This document shows, in pieces, positions 35,992-49,277 of a stretch of DNA of 64,000 nucleotides. Origin of the DNA: Torreya grandis (Eukaryota; Streptophyta; Pinopsida; Cupressales; Taxaceae); the NCBI GenBank assembly GCA_037957365.1, contig JARHVA010003184.1, positions 1,375,001 through 1,439,000 on the forward strand, written 5' to 3'. Made by a program: the position numbers and the translations under genes. The notes beneath the pieces are model-generated. The model was given only the letters and a program-made list of their open reading frames with translations. It was not told the origin of the DNA and ran no database searches. How positions within the stretch are numbered: position 1 is the stretch's first letter; every line of letters begins with the position of its first letter.

Positions 35992-38672
35992 TGTTGGCGT
36001 AGAAGATTGCACCCTTGGCAGGAGGCCGAGCTCTTGCCTTCTTCACACAATAATGGAAACTCCCCTGTCACCTATGGGATAGATGAAGCTAGAGGGGAGA
36101 GTCTCTAGATGAGGGATAGTTCCCTCTAATGTATCATTTAGGCCCTAGTTTCTCCTACTGCTAACAAATAAAATGTAAAAAGGGGGGACAAAAAGGGAGA
36201 GAGAGATGTTGAAAATAGAACCTAAGCCTAAAAAGAAAAAAGGTGATACACCAGAAAATGTGTGATCTACTCCACCTGAACATACACTTTCCATTGAGAA
36301 ACAACTCCCATACACTTCATATGACATGAGAGAACCTTCTGCATCAGTGGGTCAGGGGTCCGTGGAGATATAGGGAGGAAATAACTACTAGAGGTGTTCT
36401 GAGACACACTGCAATAGCCTATCCACTTCACTTATACTCCTTTAGGGACACTTATGATAGACCTGTAAAAGGGAACTCAAAAATGCACCAGACATGCTGA
36501 AATAATTTTTCAAAAGCATTAATAAAATGACTTAACATAGAATCAAGACATAGACACATACTAAAGATGCAAAACTTAGAATGGAGGTAAAAATGCTATG
36601 TTTCAATTCAAGGTAAAATCTGGCAGCTCTGCCTTACAAGCTCAAGAGATTTTTGGGTAGAGTTTTGCCTTAAGGCTGAGAGTCGATCCCTTCTCAAAAG
36701 AGAAGTTTACAATATATAAAAAGAGGAAGAGAACTTGGCACTTCCTGGGAAAGATTTTGGTTCTCATTTCTACCAATGGCCCATGTGTGTTCTAGACTTT
36801 GGGAAGAGGAAACCACTATTACTGATGTCATTCTTCTAGAAGAGGCCTATTGGAACCATGTTGTACAATTGCCAAAATTGACTTTGGCATTCAAACATTA
36901 ATGTAAGAACATGGCTGCACCTCTTTCCTATAAACAAACTATAGTTTTTGCCCTCATAAATGCTAACTGGAGAAAAATAGGTCACATCACTCATCTACAA
37001 TAACTCACCTTCCCTTCGCCTCTTGAATGATTTGTATTTTATACTCTGTCTTCTTCCTACTCTTTTATCCCTCAGGGGTGATTTTTTGGTGGGTCACTGC
37101 ATTCCTCAGGGTTTTTCCATGGTTGGCACTCTTTTGATTCAAAAGCAAATGGCTACTTCACTGAGTTAAATTTGACGTTCATGCAGCCGTCACCCAACGG
37201 CTAGTTCGTTTACTTAAATTTGATGGCTTTCAAGACGTCACCATCCTTGGCAAAGTCATTAGGTCTTTTGTTTTGGGATTTTTCCCCATGGGTTTTCTAT
37301 TTTGAGCTTTCTCCTATATATAAAAATTCTATGGGAATTGGCTACTTTGACTTTTTTGTGGGCTCTTTGACTTTTTTGCACCTTTGGGCCCCTTTGAAAA
37401 TCCTTTCCCTAAATTCCTTCAGGCCTTTTGAAGCTCTCTTTGCCCTCTGCAAGGGCATTTAGATCTTGAAATACCCTTCAACTATAGGGCACACCCTTGA
37501 ACCAAGCCATTAAACTAACCCATTAAACCAAAATTGGTTCAACGCTTCAATTAGTTCAATGGTTCAACCATTGCGCACTGAGCCCATTAAACCAAGCCTT
37601 TGAACCGATTCATTGAACCTCCTTGTTGAACTAAAGCGATTGAACCAAAGTGTTAAACTAGTTTAATGGTTCAATGTTTCACACCGATGCCAAATGAACC
37701 AAGCCTTTAAACTTGCTGATGAACCAAACAATTGAACCAATTCATTGAACTGGTTCAACAGTTTAATGAAGTGCACCGAGCCCATTAAACTTTTCCATTG
37801 AACTATTTCATTGAATTGGAAGCCACTTTGAATTGATGCCACTAATCTTAAATATTGAACTAAGCCATTGAACCAAAGCTATTAAACTAAAGTGTTGAAC
37901 CAACACATTGAACCAACTAAATTAAACCAAGGCTTGAACCGAAGGCATTGAACCAATGCATTTAATCGGTTCAATAGTTCAATGCTTCAAGTGACTGTTG
38001 AAATAAGCTCATTGAACTCTTTTGTTTGAACCAAAAGCCATGAAGTAAGTGATGAACCAAGCCTAGAAATTGAAGCAATGGAATTGAAGTGATAAATTAA
38101 GCTTTGAAATGGAGTGATTGAATTGCCACTTGAACCAAGGCTCGAACCAAGGCTGATTGAACTACCGATTGAACCAGGCATTGAACCAAGGCTGATTGAA
38201 CCAAGCGATTGAACCAGGCATTAAACCAAGGTTCAAACCAAGGCTGATTGAATTGTTGATTGAACTAGGCATTGAACCAAGGCTGATTGAACCAAGAGAT
38301 TGAACCAAGGCCTTGAATCAGGTTTAATGGTTTAACGATGCCAACCTTCTTCATGATTTTTCCTCAAACAAGAGCCTGAAGAAGCCTTGCAAAAACCCAG
38401 CACTTTCTAAACTAATACTTCATGTGCCAACATACTAACCTATAGAGTCCATAGAAAAACTTCTCTTATAGAGTCTATAGAAATCCAAAACCTACAGAGT
38501 CCATAGATTTAGACCTGTAGAGTCTATTGAAATGGACTTGTAGAGTTTGTAGAAATTTTGCATAGTATGTGGGAATGAATAGATTCATGCAAAATTGAAA
38601 ACTAAAATGGCCTAGAATAGCATGGATAAAAGGGGACCAATTTTTGGCTTGTTGGGCAAAAAATTGTCAACA
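35992..38672 (-). repeat. 5' LTR of the LARD
   Basis: Starts TGTTGGCGTAGAAG and ends AAAAAATTGTCAACA. Collinear with 30825-33482, including the GAACCA minisatellite (37500-38340) and the 20-bp cluster (38440-38575). Confidence 0.9.
37500..38340. repeat. degenerate GAACCA minisatellite in the 5' LTR
   Basis: Counterpart of 32330-33150, in the same position in the LTR. Unit number and order differ slightly between the two (for example an extra block near 38220-38300), so the array has changed in length since insertion. Confidence 0.88.
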
Positions 38673-39249
38673 ATAATTACTTTCCCTTTTATGATCAAAA
38701 TCCCACAAAAACCAATTACTAGAATTCAAATATTTAAATTCTAGTTTTGGCAGGAAAACACAATAATGAATCAAATTTGAATTTTAATACCAACTAAGGA
38801 TTATAACCTCCAAAAACACATTATAAGTGACTTATACTATCTATAATTACTCAAAATTTGAGACCATGAAGATACCCCTACATCATAATATCTAGGCTAT
38901 ATAACCTATCTATGCATCTAAAATACTTCTCCACAAGACAAGATCCATATCTCCAAACAAACTACTAAAACCCTAAGATATATTACTCAAGTAAAATTTT
39001 GGATGATAAAATTCACAATATATGACTCTTTTTCTTCTCTTATTTTAATAAATGATGATATTAATGTTTATATATAGCTAAAATCTAACCCTAAACCATT
39101 CTAAAAGTTTATATAATACGGTTGGCCCAATCGACTCTGTGCCATTATTGAAAAATCAAATTAGGTATTTTTATAGGTGGGACAAGGGCTTACCTATAAC
39201 CTACATGATTTTTATCAATTAGAGTATAGGGTCGATGGGGCTAATAGTG
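38673..39249. other. non-coding flank between LARD and LINE
   Basis: AT-rich, with no gene supported. A short stretch near 38990 (CTCAAGTAAAATTTTGGATG) resembles part of the diverged LTR at 24935-25680, so it may be more LTR debris. Confidence 0.35.
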
Positions 39250-39499
39250 TAATATAAACTAGTGGAAATGGTTTTAGGCTAGGGAAGGGCTAATGAAACT
39301 GGAAAATGACTAGAGGAGAGTGTAAAAGAGGAGGAAAAGCTTAGGGGACTATTTTTAGGATATGGATTTTTAGATAAAAAGTGGTAGTACAGGGAAAAAA
39401 ATTTGAATCACCAATTTTCTACCCATGACTTTTTTGGTGCACCCATTAGGGCATACATTAAGAAGGATTGAGACTCGATGGGTTCCTATAAGAGAGAAA

Positions 39500-40010
39500 G
39501 AATCATTAATTGATAAAAGTTGAAAATATTATATGTATACACTTAGGACATTTTGGACTATTTTTGAGAACATGGAAGACAAGGTTTGATCCAAAGAAAT
39601 AATACATTAATGTGATGCATGTTTGGGTCATATTTCCTAGCCTCCTTATCAATTTTTGGGATGAAGGCTTGTTCATAAGTGTGGTAAGGTTTTTTCGATA
39701 CTTGATATAATTTTATGGAGCTACTAAGGATAGATAAATATTTATTCATGTGATATTTTATGTTAACACCTTTGTAAGACAATATTTACCTTCCTCAGCT
39801 TATCTACACATATCAAAAGGTGAGAGGATCTATAAGATAGTATATGAACGGTCAACCCTTTTATGTATAAAATGTAAGAACCTAGGACATATAACTAAGT
39901 TATGCTCATTAGGGAAAAAATATAATCAAATCCCTAAGAATAATATGCCTTTATGGAAAAAAAAGGATATGAGGACTTTAAGCCCTTGTAATGAGAAATA
40001 AAATTATATG
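39500..40010 (+). pseudogene. LINE ORF1 remnant (DUF4283-like, CCHC knuckle)
   Basis: The plus frame reads LRTWKTRFDPKK, a stop, then VWVIFPSLLINFWDEGLF, the DUF4283 pattern of plant L1 ORF1. It then gives VYERSTLLCIKCKNLGHITKLC at 39850-39905, a C-X2-C-X4-H-X4-C knuckle with all four ligands present. ORF1 would bind LINE RNA. The N-terminal part upstream (39250-39500) is only faintly coding. It is followed by 700 bp of decayed linker before ORF2. Confidence 0.8.
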
Positions 40011-40714
40011 GCCCTTATCTCAAGCTCCAACATTTAGAAATAATATAAAAGGAAGCACCTAGGGGAGAAGAGTCCTAAAACCTTCTCATCAATGTCCCTA
40101 AAATTTAGGGTAATGAATATAATTTTTCATCCACAAGAATATATAGTAAAAAATATCCAAAGTTAGATCTTCAAATCTCAAATCCTATTCCCATAAAAGA
40201 AGTGGAAGGGCATAATGGAGATCAATAAAATTAAAATTAGGAAGGGGATGTGGTAGTGATTTCAAAAAATAATGAACATTTAGATTTGAAAAATAACTTT
40301 AGCTCTCCTATGACTATGAATAAGTTTCAATGTCTTTAATATTTGGAGGAGGATCAAATAGTAAGTTTGGATTCAAGTGAATTGGATAAAGATTTGGATT
40401 TTTGATCATTGTAGAATCAATCTAATTTAAATCAGGGTTTAAGTTTTTAACTATAGAAAAAAAATCAAAAAAGAGAGAAATAGAGGGGGAAAAGGTAGTG
40501 GAATTTAAATTGAAGGTGCCCAAAGTAAGAAGGGTTGATCCCTCATCAATGATTATAATAAAATGAGGTAAAATAGAAGTAATTAACTCATACCCAAAGT
40601 CTATTTGAGCACCTAAAAATGAGGTATTTAAGATGGATATTGAGGGTGAAGATGTTTATGGTACATAGAGCACACTTCATTATAAGGGGAGAAAACACCA
40701 TGTTAAAAAATGTT

Positions 40715-42998
40715 AAATGAAATATTTATATTGGAATATTAGGGTATTGAATAACTCTAATAAGCATAAAGTTTTTAGGGATTTTAGATTTAATCATAAC
40801 CCTAATGTAATTACTATTCAAGAGTCAAAGATGGATGAGAGAGATTTGAGGGAAAATAGATCCATGTTATGGAAATAAGTAGATGGTGAATTTTTAAATT
40901 TTTAAGGGGATTAAAAAGGATTTATTAGTTTTTGGAATCATAAATTTGTGGAAGGAGAATTATTATGCATAACTAAACATCATTAGGCAATAATTTTCAC
41001 CAATAAATTAGATGGTCTATTGTGGATGTTTTCAAATATCTATGCACCAAATGCCTTAGTGGCTTAAATAAGACTTTGGGTTGAATTGAGAGAGTTTATA
41101 AGGAACTACAAGGATTCACCTTGGATATTATTAGGATATTTTAATACACCTCTACATCTAATAGAAAATAAAGGAGGGAATATCTCCTTTTTAGAAAGCA
41201 TGGAGGAGTTCACCACTTTCATTTTAGATTGTAGTTTGCTAGTTTTGGATTTAAAATTCTCTCCTCTCACTTGAACCAATAGGATAATAGGGGAGAACCT
41301 AATTTAGGTAAGCTTAGATAGATATTTTTTCTCCTTAGATTGGTTATCTTTGAAGGACTATTTTTTTCTTCCTTGCTAAAGATTGGATCGAATCACAACC
41401 CACTAGAGTTGATTATTGAAGAAAAATATAAAAAATTTAGAACACCTTTTTGGATGGAACATATGTGGTTAAAAGACTCATAGATCAAAGATATAATTTT
41501 ATAATGGTAGGATATCAATGTGAGGGGTTAAACCATATTTCAAGTGGTATCTAAAGGAAAATGTCAAAAAAGAAATCAAAATTTGGAACAAGGTAGTTTT
41601 TGGGAATGTTTTGCTATAGAAAAGTATTTTGAGATAAAAATTGATCTCACTTAAAGCTTTAATAGTGGTTAAGATATGATCATCATATGAGTCTCCAAGA
41701 AAAACTTCTTAGTGAATATCATATAGTGGTAATTAAGGAATAAATCTTATGGTGGCATAAATCTAGAGGAATATGGATGAATGAGGGGGACAAGAACAAC
41801 AATTTATTTCATCTATACACTCTTAAACATAGAGATCATAATCAAATTAGGGAAGTTAGAGGTCAGAATGGGAAAACTTTCTTGGATAAGGAAGACATAA
41901 AGGATGAAAGCATATATTTATTTTAAAATCTTTTTGAGATGAACCCAAGACCCAATACTTTAATAGATCAAGAATTTTTTTATGAGATTATGGATTTTGT
42001 GGATCAAGTGGATAATGATAGTCTTTTATCTTTAACATCAAAGGAGGAAGTCAAATCAATCATTTTTCAACTAAATAAAGACAAATCTCCTCAGCTCAAT
42101 GGATTTCCTATTAATTTCTTCCAAATCTTTTGGGAGATCGTTAAAGCTGATGTGGTTGTTGTAGTCAATGAATTTATATTTTTAGGGTACCTTCTAAGAG
42201 AATTGAACAACTCCTTAATATTTCTCATTCTAAAAAAGGAGGGTCCTAGCAATTTATTTCATTTTTGACCAATTGGTCCTTGTAATTCTCTTTATAAGAT
42301 ATTTAATAAATGGGTATCCTTAAGATTACATACTATTATGATGAAAATCACTAGTTGTCTATAGGGAGGATTTTTTAATAGGAAGATAAATATAAGATGG
42401 TATTATAGTTTTGCATGATATCAAACATATAATGGATAAAAGTAAGAAAGAATGTATGGTTCTCAAATTATACATGAACAAGGCTTACAACTGGTTAGAT
42501 TGGAATTTTTGGATAAAGTATTGTTATAATTTCATTTTCAAGATATATTTATATTATTGATAAGAAATTATATATCGATTGTCATGTTTTTGATGATCAT
42601 CAATGGTGTTCCTGAAGATTTTTTCAAAAGTATTATAGGAATCAAGCAAGATGATCCATTATCACCTTCGTTATTCATTGTAATGGTTGAATCTCTTATA
42701 AAAAAATTGAAAATTACCATTAGAGATGGTATATTATTAGGTTTTAAACCATCTTGGGATGTTGAACCATATCTACACTAGTAGTTTGTTCATGATACTA
42801 TCATCCTAGATGAATAATTGATTAGAAAAGCTAGATAATTTAAGCGTATCATTTCAAACTATGAAGCAATTTATAAATAAAAAGTCAAATTTTATAAAAG
42901 TGCAATATTCTTATTCAACACTCCTTTGATAAGACTAAAATAAATTACAACCAATTAGGATACTAGATGTTGAAGTCAACATATACCCACTTCTAAAA
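40715..42998 (+). pseudogene. LINE ORF2, endonuclease and reverse transcriptase part
   Basis: The endonuclease (APE type) is visible as LYWNIRVLNNSNKHKVFRDF, ITIQESKMDERD, FSNIYAPN and WILLGYFNTPLHLIE. Asp is Tyr in the G(D)FN box. RT follows: DKSPQLNGFPINFFQIFW, then PIGPCNSLYKIFNKW, then GIKQDDPLSPSLFIVMVESL, and QFVHDTIIL where QFADDTIIL is expected, so the catalytic pair is lost. Stops are mostly TAA/TAG. Coding similarity runs to about EVNIYPLLK (near 42998) and resumes at about 55197, so a large insertion splits ORF2. Confidence 0.88.
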
Positions 42999-43162
42999 AA
43001 TGAGCACCCTTGTTCAAATTCTACAAATTTATCCTATAAATTAGACTTTCCACTTGATTAGATTGTATTATTTAAATATCATGTTTGACAACTTATATTG
43101 AAAATTTGATACTAAATAATGTTTCTAACTTTTGATTTATGTATTTTTCATGTTTTAGGTTT

Positions 43163-43549
43163 TGATAACAAAAAACCAAAATAGGTTGAATCTTGTGCCC
43201 ACTAAGTGCAGGTCCACAAGCAATTTATTAATCACCAAAAATCAAGTACATAGAAAGGGTGCCTACCTTTACTCCATTAACCCTTTTACATGAAATAAAC
43301 ATTTATTTATAACATTTCACCAAATACCAGTAAAACCAACTAACCTATTAACTAAATCCTATGGGAATTCCACCCAATAGGTAGTTTACATTATTAATTA
43401 ACTTAAACATAAAAAATACCCAAATAAAGTTAATCTAATTTATTTATGGGGGTATATTTATAAAAGATGCATGCCCCATTTACAATTATTAAATTAACCT
43501 AACACAAAAAAATCCTAAGCTAAGTTAAGACTTTGGATAAGTCCTAACA
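43163..43549 (-). repeat. 3' LTR of the copia element
   Basis: Starts TGATAACAAAAAACC and ends GATAAGTCCTAACA. Collinear with 49278-49656 with scattered substitutions. Confidence 0.95.
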
Positions 43550-43560
43550 AACCCCCCTAT
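43550..43560 (-). promoter_or_regulatory. polypurine tract of the copia element
   Basis: The minus strand reads ATAGGGGGGTT immediately before the 3' LTR, the expected plus-strand primer position. Confidence 0.85.
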
Positions 43561-43740
43561 GATCCAAAGTTAGGTCTTTGGACACATACCAAGCATTTTT
43601 CTAAAATTTTCAAATTTAATTCTATCAAGGGGTTTTGTGAAAATATTAGTTGTTTGATCAGTAGTTAGGTAATATATCAGATCAAGAGCTTTCTTCACCA
43701 TTATCATTCATAGATAATGATATTTGACACCCGTATTTTT

Positions 43741-45640
43741 TTATTTTGGCTTAAAGCACTGAATTTTTGGACATCTTGATTGCACTCTGATTATTAATGT
43801 ATAATTTTGTAGGAGTAATATGAGAAACTTGAAGATCTTCAAGAATGCACTATAAGTAAATAATCTATAAGCATCCCATGCTGCAATGTACTCTAATTTT
43901 TTTGAAGAATTTTCCACTATATCTTGATTTTTACAACACCAAGCAATGGCAGTTAAACCCATATACATAGCGTATCCTATTGTAGACATTCTATCATCCA
44001 CACATCTACCAAAATATGCATCAAAATACCCAATAAGTTTGAAATTATTGTTGTGGAGGTACTCAAGACCAGATTTTATCATTCCCCAAAAGTAATGAAG
44101 TATTCATTTTGTTGCATGCCAATGAATTTCTCTAGGCTCATGCATAAACCTAGATAAAATTCCAACTAAAATTGATATATCAGGCCTGATAATCATTAAA
44201 TATATCAAACCTCCCACCAATTTTCTATACTTGGTGCCATAAAAAAAGGCACTAATATCATCCTTAGACAATTTCAAGTTACTTTCCATGGGATTGAGGG
44301 TAGGTTTGCAATCACTCATGCCAAACCTATCTAATAACTTAGAAATATACTTAGTTTGTGAAATGAAAATATTATGCTCTTTTTGAGTTACCTCTATGCC
44401 TAGATATTAGTGAAGAAGTCCAAGATCTATCATCTCAAACCCATATTTTAATTACTTCTTCACAAACTTGTTATGATTTTCATCATTGCCTATGATAAAC
44501 AAGTCATCGACATAGAGAACACGAATCACCAATTTCTTACCTTGCACTCAAAAATAGAGAGTATCATCAGATTCACTATGTTGAAAACCAATGGATTTCA
44601 TATATGAATCCATTTTCTCATAACAAGCCCTAGGTGCTTATTTGAGCCCATACAAAGCTTTTATCAATTTACACATTGTGTTATGCACCCACCTATTCAA
44701 AACCTTGAGGTTATTTCATGTATAGTTCTTCCTATAAACCACCATTTAAAAAATCACTTTTAATATCTATTTTATGGACTTTCTAACCATTTTTTGCTGC
44801 TAAGGCAAGTACCATATGAATAGTGTGTCATTTGGAAGTTGGTGTAAATGTTTCCTCATAGTCAGTACCTTCTTTTTACACATATCCTTTTGTAGCAAGT
44901 CTTGCCTTATGTTTTTCAATGGAGCCATTTGATTTATACTTAGTCCTAAAAACCCATTTTCATCCTATGGGTTGAATATGTGGAGGAGGATCAACCAAAA
45001 CCCAAGTATTACATCATACTCACTTTGCATTGCCTATTGCCAAACATTTTCAATAGATGCCTCCTCAAAATTAGATGGTTCAGTGGAAGAAGTAGTAACA
45101 ACCATTGCATAATTCACCTATTTATGAGAACTCTTGGGACCTATTAAACCAACTTCATCTACTTTCAAGTCATAAAAATTACTTTGAGCCCATTTTGGAT
45201 ACTTATTCAAATTAGTCAAATTAGGAACACTAGAATTCTCATCATGTACACCATCTGAAGGGAGACTTAGATAATTTTTAACAATTTCTAAGTCATCAAC
45301 CTATGAACTAGTAGATGAAGGAGAGGAAAATGAAGGAATTTGAGTTTCATACCACAACCTTGAGGAATTGTCCCCATTATTCAAACCCTTATCTCTTTTT
45401 GAATTTTTCCTCTCTAACCTATCAAGTTGAGAATCAATCTCTATAGTGTTCATAGTCCCAAATTCATGAAATAATACATCCTAACTCATTATGAATTTAC
45501 CTATATCTTATGTAAGCAAATGATACCTCTTTTAATTTTTTGAATATCCAAGAAAGATGCATTTTAGACTTTGTAGTTACAACTTAGTTCTATGTTTAGT
45601 GGGAGCTAAATAAAAAAAAGGCATCCAAAAACATTCAAGT
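43741..45640 (-). pseudogene. copia reverse transcriptase and RNase H
   Basis: In minus order the RT ends with LYVDDLFIIG at about 44520-44490 (YVDD intact), then HNIFISQTKYISKLLDRFGM and the frame 44319-44104 (CKPTLNPMESNLKL, then YRKLVGGLIYLMIIRPDIS). The RNase H is at 44082-43741: FKLIGYFDAYFGRCVDDRMS, STIGYAMYMG and KKLEYIAAWDA, with some active-site residues changed. The region 45640-44520 is the N-terminal half of RT plus the INT-RT linker, with many stops. Confidence 0.9.
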
Positions 45641-46830
45641 GTTTAAATTTTGGTTTAAACTTATACCAAGCCTCTTATGGAGTTTGTTCCAAAAGAGCTA
45701 TTATGGGGGACTTATTTCTCAAATACACTACAGTACCAATGGCTTCTACCCAAAACTTATCATTGAGTTTTTTATAGTGCAACAAAGCTCATGTTATGCC
45801 CTCTAAGGTTCTATTCATTCATTCATATACTTTATTCAGCTATAGAGTGTAAGAATTAATATATTGTTGATGGATGCCATATTATTGATAATAATCTAAA
45901 AAGTCATTTGAATTATACTCACCACCATTGTCTGAATGAAGAGTGGCTAAGTGTGAACCTATTTCTTTTTTAATAAAGTGTAACTAATCAACAAACTTAG
46001 TGAAAACTTTTGATTTGTTTTTCATGAAAAACACCCAAGTCATCGTAGAAAAATCATCAATAAACAACACAAAATATCTACACCCTCTAATGGCTGATTT
46101 TTTCATGTCACATGCATCACTATGAACTAACTGTAAACATTTGTTAGCTTGCCATGAAGAGTTTTTGGGAAAAATTTCCTAATTTTGTTTGCCCAAAACA
46201 CATGATTCACAAAGAATACTATCTTTACAAAAAGTGGGAAACCCATTCACCATACCATATCTTTGAAAATCCATTAAAGAGTGGATATTCAAATTTCCAT
46301 AGTGAAGATGCCATAACTGTTGTGTAGACATAGTACTTATACCTGTTTCAATATTTGCTGCAAGTTACACTATGGGAAGAAGTAATTTACAATGAAATCT
46401 AAACAAATTTCCATCCTCATACCCTATATACATGGTCTTATAACCATCCTTCACTAAATTGATATGGATGAGCCCATTTTTAGGTAAAATTTGATAACCT
46501 TTCTTTTGAATAGTTACCAAGGAAAGAAGATGTTTCTTCAATGTGGGAACATACCAAACATTCTCCAAGTATTTTATAGAACCTTTAGGAAAAAGAATCC
46601 AAATAGACCCAAGTCCTAAAGGAAGATACATAGGCTTATCTACCAAAGTAACTGGAGAAAGATAAGCTTCTTTGAAAGTCCAAAATAAGTCTCACCTAAA
46701 TGTCATGTGTTTGGTTTCTCCTGTGTCTAAAACCCATACATCTATGAGCTTGTCTCTAGCCTCATATTCCATATAATCAATGTGCCCCAAAGTAGTGAAT
46801 GCAAATTCATGAGCAAAATTGCTAGACTCA
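45641..46830 (-). pseudogene. copia protease and integrase
   Basis: The protease active site reads VWVLDTGETKHMTF at about 46755-46715 (usual form WVLDSGATKHMT). Next come the frame 46646-46365 with VWYVPTLKKHLLSL and the integrase: HLHYGNLNIHSLM, CESCVLGKQ, then FVLFIDDFSTMTWVFFMKNK and LHSDNGGEYNS with catalytic Asp residues present. Near 45830 the motif for YTPQQNGVAER.NRT reads YTL, TAG, LNKVYE, TGA, MNRT. This is a set of C-to-T changes at Pro, Gln and Arg codons. Confidence 0.9.
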
Positions 46831-46889
46831 TCATAGTCATGATAAACATATTGAGTAGAGTTAAAATTATTAACTTTTTTTGGCCTTTA

Positions 46890-47786
46890 AATTTTATCAA
46901 AAATAATCCTACACTAAGAAGCAATGTGACCAAATTTTCCACATCTATGACACTGAATGTCTGATCTACCTTGACCTCTACTCTTATAAGATTTGTGACC
47001 ATGTCCTCTATCACTTGTCTAATTTGAATGAGAGTGGATATATTATTGTTGATTTGAATAACATCTACCTTTGTTTTTATATCTACCTCCTCTATAACCT
47101 TGACCTCTTCTATAATTGTTCCCTTTATTGTTTTGATGCCCAGATGATGATGAACTAGGATTAGACTCTAAAACATGGGCTTCCTCAATTTTATTGGATT
47201 TATTGGGTAGAGAGAGGTCATGTTGGATGAGAAACTTATCTAACTTGTCAAAATTTATCTCTATAATCTTATCATAGACATGCAACATTTCTACAAAGTT
47301 TCTATATGACCCAAGTAGTCTTTTCAAAGTAGTAGTGACTATAAGATCATAACCTAGTTTTCCAAACCTAGCCTTAGTGTAATCAATAGAAATATTTTTT
47401 AACTTAGACATATATTCTCACATATCCCCATCTTCATCTAATGACAAAGTAAAAAATTGCATATCAATGTCTATCTTCTTATACTTAGGTTTTTTATCAT
47501 AAAAATTAGATAATGTTTTCCATGTAGTGTAACTATGAGGAGAATTTTCAATATGAATATAAGTATCATGAGTAAAATAACATTTGATCAATGTTAAGTC
47601 ATTAAAATCATGCAAATTTAATGCATAAAGTTTAGCCTATTCTATTGGAAATGTGGGATTTTCATTCTTAACAATATCCCATAATTCATTAAAAATTAAT
47701 GAAACTTCCATCAAATGTTTCCAATCTGAATAATTAGAAATCATTAATCTATCACCATCTAAAATCAAATTCTAAATATTTGGCAT
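46890..47786 (-). pseudogene. copia gag
   Basis: ATG at 47786 (minus) begins MPNI, a stop, then NLILDGDRLMISNYSDWKHL. The frames 47615-47418 and 47411-47043 carry YTTWKTLSNFYDKK and LKRLLGSYRNFVEML, the UBN2-type copia gag. A Gly/Arg-rich tail follows, and then a CCHC knuckle CHRCGKFGHIAS.C at 46912-46960 whose last spacer codon is TAG. Confidence 0.9.
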
Positions 47787-49264
47787 CTTGAACAAAATAC
47801 AAGTGTAATAAGGAAAACTAAGTGTGAAAAAATGCAAAAAAATAGAAAAATAACACACTCACTACTCAAAACACTGCTTCTATGGGGTTTTTCCACATAA
47901 CCTCCACGTAGAGAAAACAACAAATTTTTGATGGGTTTTGCACTTAACCACACCAAAAATTAAATAATTACACCCTTATGTCTCCAAAAACAACTTTATT
48001 TTACCAAGATACACCATTATGTCACCAAGATATGCAATAGCAAAAGATAACAACTTCACATGCAAATTTTCAACAATTATGCATATTCTTACAATCAAAT
48101 ATGATTTTTACAACTTGAAAAGAATATTAAAAGATTACAAAAAGGGAATATTTCTTTTAAATAAAGTATCTTCATAAATAAAATTCTTCTAGAAATAAGA
48201 TTTGAACCCTTGACCTCATTATTACAAAGTTTTATCTAAAATATGTCCTTCCAAGTGCTCTATGAACATTTACAGGTTTATAAAGATGAATGTTCTATAT
48301 AAAATTTATTTTTAGCTCTATGATAATAAAAAATATTTTACTTAGGTGAGTAAAATTAAGAAATCCTACAAAATTTTTTGACCAAAATGAAACATCGATT
48401 CTTTCAACCTTTAAGTAGGCCCCACCAAACCCTAAATTTATATCAAAACTATATCCAACTTTGCAAAATGAATTTTTTTATTTTCCTAGAATATTCCAAT
48501 GCCATACTAAGGATTTCAACACTATGGCTTAATTGGTAAAGTTTGAAAATCTCTGATACTTCACCTGGGCTATATAAAACCTTGCAAGATTGAATCTTTA
48601 TTTATTTTCTAGTGATTGAGACTGACAGAAGCAATTTAGGTTATGTAAAACTCATTTTTTATTATACAAGATGTTGGAATGTCATACTTCTACAAATATG
48701 GGTCATACTACTACAATTTATAGCTTGAAAAACTTTTGGTAGGGCTTGAGAATTGATAACCCATCTCCAAGAACTCAAAAATATAATATATAATGAGAAA
48801 ATGGATGTTAAACACAAATGAAGGCCATTTCAAATAGTCATGGGAATTTACAAAGGAAAAAGGCTATACAAATGTCTTTTGGACATTTTTTTGGAGTTTT
48901 AAAACAAGTTTGAATCATTTTTCGCTTCAAAATTTAATCTAGAATGCTAAAAAAGAAGTTTTGAAAGCAATTTAGGGAGTATGACAAACTTGTTCAATTA
49001 TATGTCCATAAAAGACTAATATATAGGCTTATTTCTTTCAAACTGACATTAAGCAATGCCAAAAAACATTTGAAAAATTAAATAATTTAATAATTTTTCA
49101 AATTTCTCAATATTAAGCCACTCTAAAGTTTATTTCAAAAAGCATACCTTATACTCTAGAATTTGATTTCACATGAGACTTTCAATTCCATATGAATTAT
49201 CTTTTCACCTTGCCTTCTCCCAAATTCACCAAGCTTCGGTATTCACCATGATTTCCAAAACCAT
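47787..49264. other. long leader of the copia element
   Basis: About 1.5 kb between gag and the primer binding site, AT-rich, with no coding frame supported on either strand. This is long for a copia leader and may include a further small insertion. Confidence 0.5.
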
Positions 49265-49276
49265 GCTCTGATACCA
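49265..49276 (-). promoter_or_regulatory. initiator-Met tRNA primer binding site
   Basis: The minus strand reads TGGTATCAGAGC, an exact 12-base match to the usual plant copia site, one base inside the 5' LTR. Confidence 0.97.
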
Positions 49277-49277
49277 C

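Larger units (their letters stand above)
30825..38672 (-). mobile_element. LARD: non-autonomous LTR element with large LTRs
   Basis: Two direct repeats of about 2.66 and 2.68 kb start TGTTGRC and end GTCAACA. They flank a 2.5-kb interior with no protease, RT, RNase H or integrase. The flanks CTAAT (30820-30824) and ATAAT (38673-38677) match at 4 of 5 positions and look like a decayed target-site duplication. Orientation is minus: the sequence inside the right LTR reads as a primer binding site on minus, and the interior coding frame is on minus. The first 150 bp of the two LTRs differ at roughly 13% of positions by eye, so the insertion is old. Confidence 0.85.
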
